A stretch of DNA of 64,000 bases from Shewanella chilikensis. Lineage in GTDB: Bacteria; Pseudomonadota; Gammaproteobacteria; Enterobacterales; Shewanellaceae. The notes beneath the pieces are model-generated. The model made no database searches and was not told where the DNA came from. It saw only the letters and a list, made by a program, of their open reading frames with translations. Positions 9,343 to 17,172 of the stretch are shown piece after piece. The first letter of the stretch is position 1; each line of letters starts with the position of its first letter. The position numbers and the translations under genes were made by a program. The DNA lies in the NCBI RefSeq assembly GCF_002836945.1, contig NZ_NIJM01000024.1, positions 1 through 64,000 of the forward strand, given 5' to 3'.

Positions 9343-10083
9343 TCAAGCCAGATGAGGTCGCAACAGGGCCAGCACCTGGGGATAATCGGCCTGGTTATCC
9401 AAGGTCAGACTCAGATAGCCATCACCGCGAAAGGCCCGGTCCAGCTCCAATAGCAGATGGGTTTGCTCGCCATCGGGAACCAGGGTAAGTTCCACTTCAC
9501 GCAAAAGGCGGATCCCACGCCCTGTGGGTACAAACTCCAACTCCTGATAGCAGCCTGAACCACTGCGAAAATCAGAGGTGTTGATATAGCCTTGCTCGAC
9601 ATCGGCTTTTTTAAGGACAAAGCCCAACTCCTCCATGGCCTGCAGCAGGTGCAGCAACAGCTGGGTAGGCTGGATCTGCAGCAGATCCTGATCGCCTGGA
9701 TCTATGGCGTAATCTATCGCCAGCCCGGTTTGCAGCCAGACCCGGCATTGATTGTTACGCACCGGCAACTCGGTAAATGGGGTCTCAGGATGCAACTGAC
9801 CGATAAAAGGCAACTCTCTCACCTCTCCGGCCTGAAGTTCAAAGCCTTCGCTGATACGCCAGCTGGCCAGACAATGATTGATAAAATGACTGCTGTCGCC
9901 ATCACTGACCTTAACCCGAGTCATAAGGGCCAGCTCCAGGCCGGCAATACTCTGGCTTACCTCGCCGCCCTTGAGCACGATTCGGGCTTCGAAGGTTTGC
10001 CCAGGTTGCAGGCTGGCATTGAGCAAACGAGTATCGACACTGGCGCCGCCAACGCCAACTGCAGCAAGCAATTTCTTAAACAT
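9343..10083 (-). CDS. Spo0M (SpoOM)-family protein
   Basis: Predicted cytoplasmic protein of 246 residues resembling the Spo0M family of arrestin-like beta proteins found in sporulating and non-sporulating bacteria. It starts MFKKLLAAVGVGGASVDTRL, with alternating beta-strand patterns (EARIVLKGGEVSQSIAGLELAL) typical of the family. ATG 10083 is preferred to the upstream in-frame start at 10119 because it begins where family members begin and AGGA precedes it. The biological role in non-sporulating bacteria is unclear. Confidence 0.75.
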   Translation of the reverse strand: MFKKLLAAVGVGGASVDTRLLNASLQPGQTFEARIVLKGGEVSQSIAGLELALMTRVKVSDGDSSHFINHCLASWRISEGFELQAGEVRELPFIGQLHPETPFTELPVRNNQCRVWLQTGLAIDYAIDPGDQDLLQIQPTQLLLHLLQAMEELGFVLKKADVEQGYINTSDFRSGSGCYQELEFVPTGRGIRLLREVELTLVPDGEQTHLLLELDRAFRGDGYLSLTLDNQADYPQVLALLRPHLA

Positions 10084-10250
10084 CCTCTGTTCCTGTTTAC
10101 TTAAAAGGCCTTGCCGCATTTAAGCCCCTTTTCTTCGGCGAGTAAAGGGCGAACGCATTGGCTGTAAACTCCCAAACCCAACAAGCAGGCAGCAACAAAA
10201 CTCATTCTGAGCCAGTTAAAAACCAGAGGCCGGCAAAATCATCCTCCTAA

Positions 10251-11303
10251 TCAGGGATGGCGTAAACGGACTTCTGCCAAAATCGGTGTATGGTCGCTCG
10301 CCTGGGCATCCAGTTCAAACTGCGGCCGCAGCAGATGCCTGTCATAAACCCGGTAATCTGCCACTTCTGCCAAACTATGCTGACTGCGGGCATCAAACTC
10401 CTGACTCAACAACAGATAGTCGACCACACTGCCTTGAGAACCATGAAAATGGGTCACGGGGCGAGTCACTGTCACTTGCTCGCCACTTTGCTCAGAGGCT
10501 TCTCGCCAGAGCTGCCAGGCGTCAAACAGTTGAAAATGCGCCAGCTGCAGTTTCAGCCTTTCATCTGGCAGGCCGTGAAGGCCCGCAGCGCGAATATCCC
10601 CGTTATAGAGCTGCCCGGCACCCACCAACAGGCCCTTGAGTTCACTGGAATCTATGCCGGCGTTGAAATCCCCCATCAGCACCACAGCATTGCCGCTTTG
10701 CCGGCGCCGCTTGAGTATCGCCTGATACAACAACATGGCCTCACTGCCACGCTGCAAAGTGGCTGACCATCGGCCCAGCGCACTCTCGGCCAGCAGCCCG
10801 GCGGCACCTTGCAACTCGACCGCGCCCTTGGGCAACTTGTTGCGAGGTGATTTGAAATGCACCACGTAAGTATCACAGTGGCCTATCCCCGGCAGCATCA
10901 AGGTGGCTCGCAGTATCTGGCGACTACTTTGAAACTCTTCCTTGAGTCCAAGTGAAAATGCCAGTTCGCTATCCAGCTCCACCGCCGCCAAGGAAACAAT
11001 CGGAAAACGGCTTGCCAGTGCCACCACACTCTTGCGGGCAACAAAGCCTTCTATGACCGGCGAATCTACCAGCGCAAAGTGGGCAAGACCGGCAGCCTGA
11101 CACAATTCGCGTAGCGGCTCGGGGCTGAATAACTCCTGCCAGCCCACCAGATCTGGCTGCGCCTGCTGCAGCCAGCGGACTGTCCAGTCGCACTTTTGTT
11201 GCCACTGCCCTTGGGTATAGATGTTGTTGAACTCATGAAACGCCAGCGGCGGCATGGCAAAATTGAACAGATTCAGACTCGCGATGCGGATATTGGAAGA
11301 CAT
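10251..11303 (-). CDS. endonuclease/exonuclease/phosphatase-fold protein
   Basis: Member of the EEP superfamily (DNase I, exonuclease III and inositol-phosphatase fold), 350 residues from ATG 11303. Visible motifs are the N-terminal ASLNLFNF (metal-site Asn), WQEL (catalytic Glu), LMGDFNA (Asp/Asn pair) and the C-terminal ASDHTPI (catalytic Asp-His), all in the expected order. No signal peptide is seen with this start. Whether the substrate is DNA, RNA or a phosphodiester lipid or sugar cannot be told. The in-frame extension to 11393 is probably not used. Confidence 0.8.
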   Translation of the reverse strand: MSSNIRIASLNLFNFAMPPLAFHEFNNIYTQGQWQQKCDWTVRWLQQAQPDLVGWQELFSPEPLRELCQAAGLAHFALVDSPVIEGFVARKSVVALASRFPIVSLAAVELDSELAFSLGLKEEFQSSRQILRATLMLPGIGHCDTYVVHFKSPRNKLPKGAVELQGAAGLLAESALGRWSATLQRGSEAMLLYQAILKRRRQSGNAVVLMGDFNAGIDSSELKGLLVGAGQLYNGDIRAAGLHGLPDERLKLQLAHFQLFDAWQLWREASEQSGEQVTVTRPVTHFHGSQGSVVDYLLLSQEFDARSQHSLAEVADYRVYDRHLLRPQFELDAQASDHTPILAEVRLRHP

Positions 11304-11507
11304 GAAAAGCGCTGCGGCTCCGGTAACCCTGCTGAGTAATAGTGTTGATATTAAGCCGCTGCTGAGATTTGTCCAATAGCACACCAAAAACAACCTTCCG
11401 GCTACCCATTACCCCCCAACAGCGCCCAATAGCCCAACAAATAAGCAACATAAAGCCGCTGTTTGTGGCTAAAAAAACCTGTTTGACAGGCTTTTTCGAT
11501 CTCCCGC

Positions 11508-11535
11508 TTGACTTGTTTGGTTTCGACCATACAAT
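11508..11535 (+). promoter_or_regulatory. sigma-70-type promoter of the outer-membrane protein/mgtE operon
   Basis: A TTGACT -35 element (11508-11513) and a TACAAT -10 element (11530-11535) are 16 bases apart. The predicted start near 11542 would give a leader of about 318 nucleotides before the first structural gene. Confidence 0.6.
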
Positions 11536-11541
11536 CGCCGC

Positions 11542-11859
11542 TTAATTAACCATACGGAGACCCACTGTGGACACACACATAGGTGACAGTAGATGCCCTG
11601 TCAGTCAGACAGGATTATTTGCCCGGCACTAGTCTGCAGCTTCGCAAACTACTGCCAGGACTGGCAGTAGCGTATTAAAGAATCCCTTTTTCCGTTACTC
11701 CCCATAAAAACCTTGTTGAGCTTTACATGCATACGCATGCCGCAGTGTTCTCCTGTGGCTGCAAACTAATGCATCCATAAAGGTTTTTTACTTAGGACAG
11801 CCTTGCTGCCGCTGCCCCATCTACGACCTTGAGTGTTCCCCCACACAGGAGGAACAAGC
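11542..11859 (+). promoter_or_regulatory. long structured 5' leader upstream of outer-membrane protein and mgtE
   Basis: About 318 nucleotides between a good promoter and the first structural gene hold several hairpins. These are a 6-bp stem at 11597-11613, a 10-bp perfect stem at 11649-11670, and a long hairpin in which 11706-11714 pairs with 11780-11789, with nested ATGCAT/ATGCAT and GCAG/CTGC pairings. The last ends in a T-run, as an intrinsic terminator would. I could not match it to the M-box (ykoK), mgtA or yybP-ykoY riboswitches by eye. Because the operon encodes an MgtE magnesium channel, ion-responsive control is plausible but inferred. Confidence 0.45.
11567..11632 (+). CDS. possible 21-residue leader peptide of the mgtE operon
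   Basis: A short frame starts at GTG 11567, 25 bases after the predicted transcription start. It has ACGGAGA eight bases upstream and stops with TAG at 11630-11632. It would encode 21 residues beginning MDTHIGDSRCPV. Its end precedes a strong hairpin at 11649-11670. The position recalls leader peptides of magnesium-transporter genes (mgtL of enteric mgtA), but the sequence is unrelated to MgtL and no experimental support is available. Confidence 0.3.
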   Translation: MDTHIGDSRCPVSQTGLFARH

Positions 11860-12510
11860 ATGAAACTCAGATATACCAATACGCTGCTGCTGGGCGGCCT
11901 GCTCTGGCATGGACAACTGCATGCCGGCATTCAGTTGCTGGAAGATCCCGATATTGCCGCTGCCACAGAACTCGCTGTCGACTGGCAACGACAAGCGGGC
12001 AACAACGGCTTTGCCCTGGGGCTCAACCAAGCCGTCTTTGGCGGCGAATTGGCGCTGGAACTGCAAACAGACGACCGGGATGCCCCCTGGGACAGACATG
12101 AGAGCCGCGGCTGGCAACTCGGCTACAAACAACCGCTGGCCACAAACGGCTTATCTCAGACTCTGGCACTGGAGCTGGGGCGTCATCACAGAGATGGCTG
12201 GCAGGGTCACGCCCTGGTCAGTAGCGATCTGCCGATTGCCACCCAGGGCTTCTTTGTGCGCAACAACTTAGGGCTGAGCCTGGAGTCGGGGGAAGGTCCG
12301 GCAATGATTTTTGGCCTGGGAGCCGGCTTCAAAGTTCAGCAGCAAACTCTGCTGTTTGAAAACCAGTATCTGGGCCAAGGCGACTATGGCTACCAGCTAC
12401 TCTGGCAAAACCAACCCAACGCCCATTGGCAGTGGCAATTGGGTTATGGCAATCAGTATGGCGGTGGCGCCCGCCAATTTGGCGCCGGCATACAATTTTT
12501 CTTTTCTTGA
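11860..12510 (+). CDS. small outer-membrane beta-barrel-like protein
   Basis: Exported protein of 216 residues that starts at ATG 11860 directly after AGGAGGAACAAGC, an excellent ribosome-binding site. Residues 1-21 are a signal peptide ending LHA. The mature part has alternating polar/aromatic strands (FGGELALELQ, YGYQLLWQN, WQWQLGYGNQYGGG) and ends in FGAGIQFFFS, with a terminal aromatic cluster as in outer-membrane barrels. I recognise no named family. It lies 22 bases ahead of mgtE and shares its leader, so it may help cations reach or cross the outer membrane, or be an envelope sensor; both ideas are inference. Confidence 0.6.
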   Translation: MKLRYTNTLLLGGLLWHGQLHAGIQLLEDPDIAAATELAVDWQRQAGNNGFALGLNQAVFGGELALELQTDDRDAPWDRHESRGWQLGYKQPLATNGLSQTLALELGRHHRDGWQGHALVSSDLPIATQGFFVRNNLGLSLESGEGPAMIFGLGAGFKVQQQTLLFENQYLGQGDYGYQLLWQNQPNAHWQWQLGYGNQYGGGARQFGAGIQFFFS

Positions 12511-12532
12511 TAGCTCATTGGGAGAATGACCT

Positions 12533-13888
12533 ATGAACAGCAACAACATCATACTCAACCTGCACCTTATTCTGGCCAACAAAGACGCCAAGGCGATGCA
12601 GATGCTGGCATCCGAGCTGCATCCGGCGGACATAGCCGCCGTACTGCCGACCTTCGACAGCCAGCAAACGGCCTCAATACTGACCCTGTGCCAGCCCAAA
12701 ACCGCGGCGGCGCTGCTGCGGTATCTACCCCATCAGCAGCAAAAGCTGCTGGCGGAAGCACTGGATCATCAAACCCTTGGGAAAATTATCATGGAGATGG
12801 CGGCAGACGAGCGCGCCGACCTCTATAACGAGTTGGATGTTGAGCAGCAAGCGCTGCTGCTACCCACTCTGGCCAAGGCGGAGCGCGAGGATATGCGTAC
12901 CCTGGCGGCCTATGATGACTCCAAGGTTGGCTCCATTATGACCTCTGACTATGCCCTGCTGCGGGTCAATCACACCGCGGAAGAGGCTATAGACAGCCTG
13001 AGGAAAGTTGCCGCAGATCTGGAAACCATCTACCAGACCTATGTGGTGGATGAGCGCGGACGCCTGATAGGCAATGTGTCGCTGCGTCAGCTCATCATCG
13101 CGCCCCCCAAGGCATTGGTGAAAGACTTTATGAAAGAGCAGACCATAGCCATAGAAGCGGAAGCCTTCAAAGAAGAAGCGGCGCAGATGATAGCCCACTA
13201 TGATCTGCTGGCGCTGCCTGTGGTCAACGGCAAAGACCAACTGGTCGGCATAGTCACTTATGATGATGCCATGGATGTGGCCAGTGCCCAGGCCGATGCC
13301 GAATTCAACAAACACGGCGCCGTGGGGCAGTTGGCCTGCTCTTTCAAGGAAGCCAGTATTGGCATGCTCTATCGTAAGCGAGTCTTTTGGCTGGTGTTGC
13401 TGGTGTTCGGCAATGTGTTGTCCGGCACTGGGATCGCCTACTTTGAAGATACCATTACAGCTTATGTTGCTCTGGTATTCTTCTTGCCACTGCTCATCGG
13501 CAGCAGCGGCAACGCCGGTTCACAGTCTGCCACCTTAATGGTCAGGGCTCTGGCCACCGGGGAGGTCGTCCTCAAAGATTGGCTGTCGCTACTGGCCAAA
13601 GAGCTGCTTGTGGCCGGCTTGCTGGGTGCCACCATGGCCATTGCGGTATTTACCCTGGGTTATTGGCGCGGCGGCGATATCGCCCTGGTGGTCGCCCTGA
13701 CTATGCAACTTGTGGTGATTATCGGCAGCCTGATAGGCATGTCCCTGCCCTTCTTGCTGAGTAAGTTCAAGCTGGATCCAGCGTCGGCCAGCGCGCCGCT
13801 GGTGACTTCGATAGCCGATATCATAGGTGTCATCGTCTACTTCAATGTCGCCACCGCTATTTTGGATTTTCCGCCTGTCAGTGGTTAA
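12533..13888 (+). CDS. mgtE: MgtE-type magnesium channel/transporter (first copy)
   Basis: Magnesium channel of 451 residues. The N domain (about 1-125) is superhelical. Two CBS domains follow (about 130-250, with VGSIMTSDYALLRVN and LVGIVTYDDAMD) and act as the cytoplasmic magnesium sensor in this family. Five membrane helices occupy about 280-445, with the pore motif LIGSSGNAGSQSATLMVRALATG. It lies 22 bases after the outer-membrane protein gene and behind the long leader at 11542-11859. A second, divergent MgtE is encoded at 58790-60154. Confidence 0.92.
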   Translation: MNSNNIILNLHLILANKDAKAMQMLASELHPADIAAVLPTFDSQQTASILTLCQPKTAAALLRYLPHQQQKLLAEALDHQTLGKIIMEMAADERADLYNELDVEQQALLLPTLAKAEREDMRTLAAYDDSKVGSIMTSDYALLRVNHTAEEAIDSLRKVAADLETIYQTYVVDERGRLIGNVSLRQLIIAPPKALVKDFMKEQTIAIEAEAFKEEAAQMIAHYDLLALPVVNGKDQLVGIVTYDDAMDVASAQADAEFNKHGAVGQLACSFKEASIGMLYRKRVFWLVLLVFGNVLSGTGIAYFEDTITAYVALVFFLPLLIGSSGNAGSQSATLMVRALATGEVVLKDWLSLLAKELLVAGLLGATMAIAVFTLGYWRGGDIALVVALTMQLVVIIGSLIGMSLPFLLSKFKLDPASASAPLVTSIADIIGVIVYFNVATAILDFPPVSG

Positions 13889-14002
13889 TGAACCTTGGCA
13901 TAACCTATGGAAACCCAGGTTATGCCGGAAAACGCCTTGTCATGGCTCAACAACTTCATTCAAACTCACCAAGACTCGGCGGGTAACAATATAAGCCAAT
14001 AA

Positions 14003-15766
14003 TCAGCCAAGCAAGATCCCAGGCTTTCCATCCAAGGAGCGGGCAATGGCGCGCCGCTCCTCGGCTTCAGTGAAATCTTTGCTCAGAATGCTATCCACGT
14101 AGAACCACTCGCTGACCACCTCTTCGCTGCTGAAAGTCAGCGTCATATAACCCCGGTTCAACAGGTTGGCGTATTTAAGGTCGTCCACCAGCCCTACAAC
14201 AGCCGCCTCTGTCGCCGGGATCTGCTCTGGTGGCAGGTTGAGGTAGTACTCAAGCCCCGGGGAGGAAACCGAACTGGTGGCAAACTCAACCCCAACCATA
14301 TTGCCATCTTTGTCCTTGAGATCATTGGCCCAGGCATTGTGGGTATCACCGGCAATCACCACCAGGTTTTTACCCGAAGCCCGGGCAGTGGCCAGCACGA
14401 CTTCACGCTCATAGGCATAGCCATCCCAGGCATCCAGGTTGTAGGGGATCGACGGCAGTTGCAACAGCGCCAGCACTTCCGGCGTCAGCTTGGCCTGGTT
14501 GGCAGCCAGATAGGTCAGTTCCGCTTGGGTCAGCGTCGGATCGCCGGCCTGAGCACGAGCCGCCAGCTGCGCCAATGCCGCCAACTCGGCAAACTGCGGA
14601 ATAGGCAGCTGCTGCGTGGCTATCGCCGCCGGCAACATCATCCGCCCCATCAGTATCTGCTGCCCCAAAAGCTGCCACTTGGCGCTGGATTGCAACAGTT
14701 TTCCCTGCAACCACAGCAGTTGGGTCTGGCCCAGAAGCGTACGCTGAGTGTCGGTCACGTCGGCGAGAAACTGCTGATCGTTGAAAGCGCCGGTAGCCGA
14801 ATCCAGATAGTTGCCATAGTCCAACTGTTTGTCACGGGCCAACACCCGGGTATCCAGCATATGCAGATCCAGCAGATCGCCGAAGCTGAAACTGCGGTAG
14901 ATCTCTTCATGATTGCCCTCGCGCCATGGGCGGATAGGCAGCCATTCGAAGTAAGCCTGCAATGCCGCCTGTTTACGGGCGTCGAAGTCCCCTTCCCCTT
15001 GGTTATGGTTTTCGGCACCATCCTTCCAGGTGTCGTTGGCCACTTCGTGATCGTCCCAGACAGTAATAAACGGCAGCTTGGCGTGCAGCTTCTGCAAACT
15101 GGCATCGCCGCGATACTGGCCATAGCGGGTACGGTAATCGCTCAAGGACAGCAACTCTCCCGCGGGTAGTACCTCACGGCCCAGCTCGGCGGCATGTTCA
15201 CTGGCATAACCACCACGACCATATTCATAGATATAGTCGCCCAAGTGCAGCATGGCGTCGAGATCGTCCCGCTGCGCCGCCAATTCATAGACATTGAAGT
15301 AACCGGCCGGGAAATTGGCGCAGGACATAACCGCCAGTTTAACCGAATCGACCGCGCCCTCGGGCAGGGTCTTGGTCATACCGACCGTGGATGTCTTATC
15401 ACCCGTCATAAAACGATAGAAGTAGCGGCTGCCGCTCTCCAGCCCTATGGCATCGACTTTAACCGTGTAGTCACGTTCGGCATTGGTCACCATTTCACCT
15501 GTGGTCACCAAGTCGCTGAAGGCACCATCACGAGACACCTGCCAGGATACTCTGACATCCCCCGCCGTTTGCGGTGTGACCCGGGTCCAGATAATCACGG
15601 CATCCTGAGTGGGATCACCGCTGGCGACACCATGAAGAAAATCGGCGGCGACAGTATTGTCATCATTGTCACTGGAGCAGCCCATCAGGCCATATGAAAG
15701 TACGGCGGCGCCAACACCTTTGGCAGAGAGGGCAAGAAAGTCACGACGGGAGAAGTTACGGGTCAT
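14003..15766 (-). CDS. phoD: PhoD-type alkaline phosphatase/phosphodiesterase, Tat-exported lipoprotein-like
   Basis: Secreted phosphoesterase of 587 residues. The N terminus has the twin-arginine motif SRRDFLAL at about residues 6-13 and a hydrophobic stretch ending LMGCSS, which resembles a lipobox. The PhoD N-terminal beta domain is followed by a metallophosphatase core: MLHLGDYIYEYG, WDDHEVANDTW and AGDTHNAW bind the metal ions (calcium/iron in characterised PhoD). It scavenges phosphate from phosphomono- and diesters outside the inner membrane. A candidate PHO box lies about 70 bases upstream. Confidence 0.9.
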   Translation of the reverse strand: MTRNFSRRDFLALSAKGVGAAVLSYGLMGCSSDNDDNTVAADFLHGVASGDPTQDAVIIWTRVTPQTAGDVRVSWQVSRDGAFSDLVTTGEMVTNAERDYTVKVDAIGLESGSRYFYRFMTGDKTSTVGMTKTLPEGAVDSVKLAVMSCANFPAGYFNVYELAAQRDDLDAMLHLGDYIYEYGRGGYASEHAAELGREVLPAGELLSLSDYRTRYGQYRGDASLQKLHAKLPFITVWDDHEVANDTWKDGAENHNQGEGDFDARKQAALQAYFEWLPIRPWREGNHEEIYRSFSFGDLLDLHMLDTRVLARDKQLDYGNYLDSATGAFNDQQFLADVTDTQRTLLGQTQLLWLQGKLLQSSAKWQLLGQQILMGRMMLPAAIATQQLPIPQFAELAALAQLAARAQAGDPTLTQAELTYLAANQAKLTPEVLALLQLPSIPYNLDAWDGYAYEREVVLATARASGKNLVVIAGDTHNAWANDLKDKDGNMVGVEFATSSVSSPGLEYYLNLPPEQIPATEAAVVGLVDDLKYANLLNRGYMTLTFSSEEVVSEWFYVDSILSKDFTEAEERRAIARSLDGKPGILLG

Positions 15767-15837
15767 TGTTATTATTCCTTTAAAAACGCTTCATCATGCT
15801 GGTATGAGGTCGGATGTCCAGATTGTGAAGTTAAACT

Positions 15838-15855
15838 ATTACACAATTGTGACAA
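15838..15855 (-). promoter_or_regulatory. candidate PHO box upstream of phoD
   Basis: Read on the minus strand, two seven-base units, TTGTCAC and GTGTAAT, are four bases apart. They match CTGTCAT-N4-CTGTCAT at 10 of 14 positions. The location 70-90 bases before the phoD start fits PhoB activation, but the match is only moderate. Confidence 0.3.
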
Positions 15856-16013
15856 TTAGGTAACCATGTATTGATATTCAAATGAATTCAGTCAGTTAAA
15901 CAAAATAATGCCAGCTTTAGGCCAAGGCGCTTGCAGCCTACAGTGGCTGAGGGCAAAATGCCTTACAGGACAAATAATTAGCCCTGCCAGGGCCCTGCTG
16001 AAGGAACAAAACA

Positions 16014-16433
16014 ATGAAAGTCAAAGACATCATGAGTACCCAAGTGGTGTGTATCAGTGATGGCGCCAGCGTCAAGGACGCCCACCAACTGATGCATTCC
16101 CGCAGCGTACGCCATCTGCCGGTGATATCAGAAACCAGCGGCACTCTGGTAGGGATACTCACTCATAAAAAGATGATTGCCACAGTAGTCAATCTACTGA
16201 CTCGTTATGGCCAGGGAGCACTGGAACGAAAGGAACGTGGCACCCTGATAGCCGATCTGATTGAAACCGACTTTGAACCACTCATGGCCGATGCGCCGCT
16301 GACTCAAGTGGTGGATTATTTTATTGCCAACAAACATGGCTGTCTGCCTGTAGTGGACGAGCACAACAAGGTGCAGGGCATAGTCACCTCTTCTGACTTC
16401 GTCAAACTGTGCCGGGAATTGCTCAAGGCCTGA
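16014..16433 (+). CDS. tandem CBS-domain protein
   Basis: Cytoplasmic protein of 139 residues made of two CBS motifs: residues about 1-60 (VKDIMSTQVVCISDGASVKDA...SGTLVGILTHKKM) and about 78-135 (IADLIETDFEPLMADAPLTQV...VQGIVTSSDFVKL). Such stand-alone Bateman modules bind adenine nucleotides and regulate partner proteins. AAGGAAC precedes the ATG. It is monocistronic, with a terminator 10 bases past its stop. Its partner cannot be inferred. Confidence 0.85.
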   Translation: MKVKDIMSTQVVCISDGASVKDAHQLMHSRSVRHLPVISETSGTLVGILTHKKMIATVVNLLTRYGQGALERKERGTLIADLIETDFEPLMADAPLTQVVDYFIANKHGCLPVVDEHNKVQGIVTSSDFVKLCRELLKA

Positions 16434-16441
16434 ACCCATCA

Positions 16442-16471
16442 AAAAAGCGTGCTTAGAGCACGCTTTATTGG
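16442..16471 (+). terminator. terminator after the CBS-domain gene
   Basis: A 9-bp stem (AAAGCGTGC with GCACGCTTT) encloses a TTAGA loop just past the CBS gene and is preceded by A residues. It may also act on the leftward transcript of the merP-like gene. Confidence 0.75.
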
Positions 16472-16528
16472 ACAGAGCTTTTGCTTTTGGCGCAAGCTGA
16501 ACCTATTGAATGAACCGGGTCTTAGAGC

Positions 16529-16813
16529 TTAGGCCTCTGGCTCTATCTTATTGATACTGCCCTTATAGCCGGTTTCATCCACCGCCTTTATCAGCGCATC
16601 CATATCAAAGCCTTCAGGCACTATCACTCTGGCCTGCTGGGTCTTGAGCGAGGACTTGGCCTTAATAACGCCCTCTGTCTTGCGCAGCGCCTTGTTGATT
16701 ACCGTGACACACAAAGGGCAGGTCATGCCTTTAACATCCAGGGTAACCACCTGATTGCCCGCCCAGGCAAACGGCGTACACAGCAGCAGTAAAACCAGTA
16801 ACAAGCTTCTCAT
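16529..16813 (-). CDS. MerP-like periplasmic heavy-metal-binding protein
   Basis: Exported HMA-domain protein of 94 residues. Residues 1-18 are a signal peptide ending AWA. The ferredoxin-like metal-binding domain carries GMTCPLC, the conserved two-cysteine metal site of MerP and copper chaperones. The gene overlaps the MerT-like gene by four bases (ATGA). In mer operons MerP passes Hg(II) to MerT. Here no mercuric reductase or MerR is present, so the metal could be mercury or another soft metal such as copper. Confidence 0.82.
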   Translation of the reverse strand: MRSLLLVLLLLCTPFAWAGNQVVTLDVKGMTCPLCVTVINKALRKTEGVIKAKSSLKTQQARVIVPEGFDMDALIKAVDETGYKGSINKIEPEA

Positions 16814-17172
16814 TCAAACACCTCTAACAGCCAAGGTAATACAAAAGGGTAAAGCTGAAACGCCAAGACCACAGGCACGGCCAGCCAATAGAGCAGCAAC
16901 ATTCTGGTGCGGCTCATGGTCGCGGTGCACAGAGGCTTTTTGGAGAAATACAAACGCCAAAAGCCCAGCAGGATCAACAGAGTCGACAACGCCAGCATGG
17001 GTATTTGCAGCCAGCCCAGCTGTTCAATGCCCGACAGCGAGGCTGCCGATACCCCAAAAACCAGATAGATCAGCGGCCCAATACAGCACAGGCTGGAGGC
17101 GACGGCGGCAACAACGGCTGCTGCCAGTGTCGCCAAAAACCCCTTAGAGCTGTTCTGTTGACTGGAAATCAT
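16810..17172 (-). CDS. MerT-like inner-membrane metal transporter
   Basis: Small membrane protein of about 120 residues with three hydrophobic segments. The motif SLCCIGPLIYLVFGVSAASL in the first helix is the cysteine-pair signature of MerT. A further cysteine, in KPLCTATMSR, sits after helix two. It starts inside the 3' end of the transglutaminase gene: ATG 17172 is my choice, with an alternative at 17193, and neither has a clear ribosome-binding site, which suggests translational coupling. Together with the following MerP-like gene it forms a metal-uptake pair without other mer genes nearby. Confidence 0.8.
   Translation of the reverse strand: MISSQQNSSKGFLATLAAAVVAAVASSLCCIGPLIYLVFGVSAASLSGIEQLGWLQIPMLALSTLLILLGFWRLYFSKKPLCTATMSRTRMLLLYWLAVPVVLAFQLYPFVLPWLLEVFE

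Noticed and set aside
11540-11860. M-box magnesium riboswitch in the mgtE leader
   Set aside because: The conserved GGTGAGGCTCC and surrounding motifs are not seen by eye, so I report the leader as unclassified.
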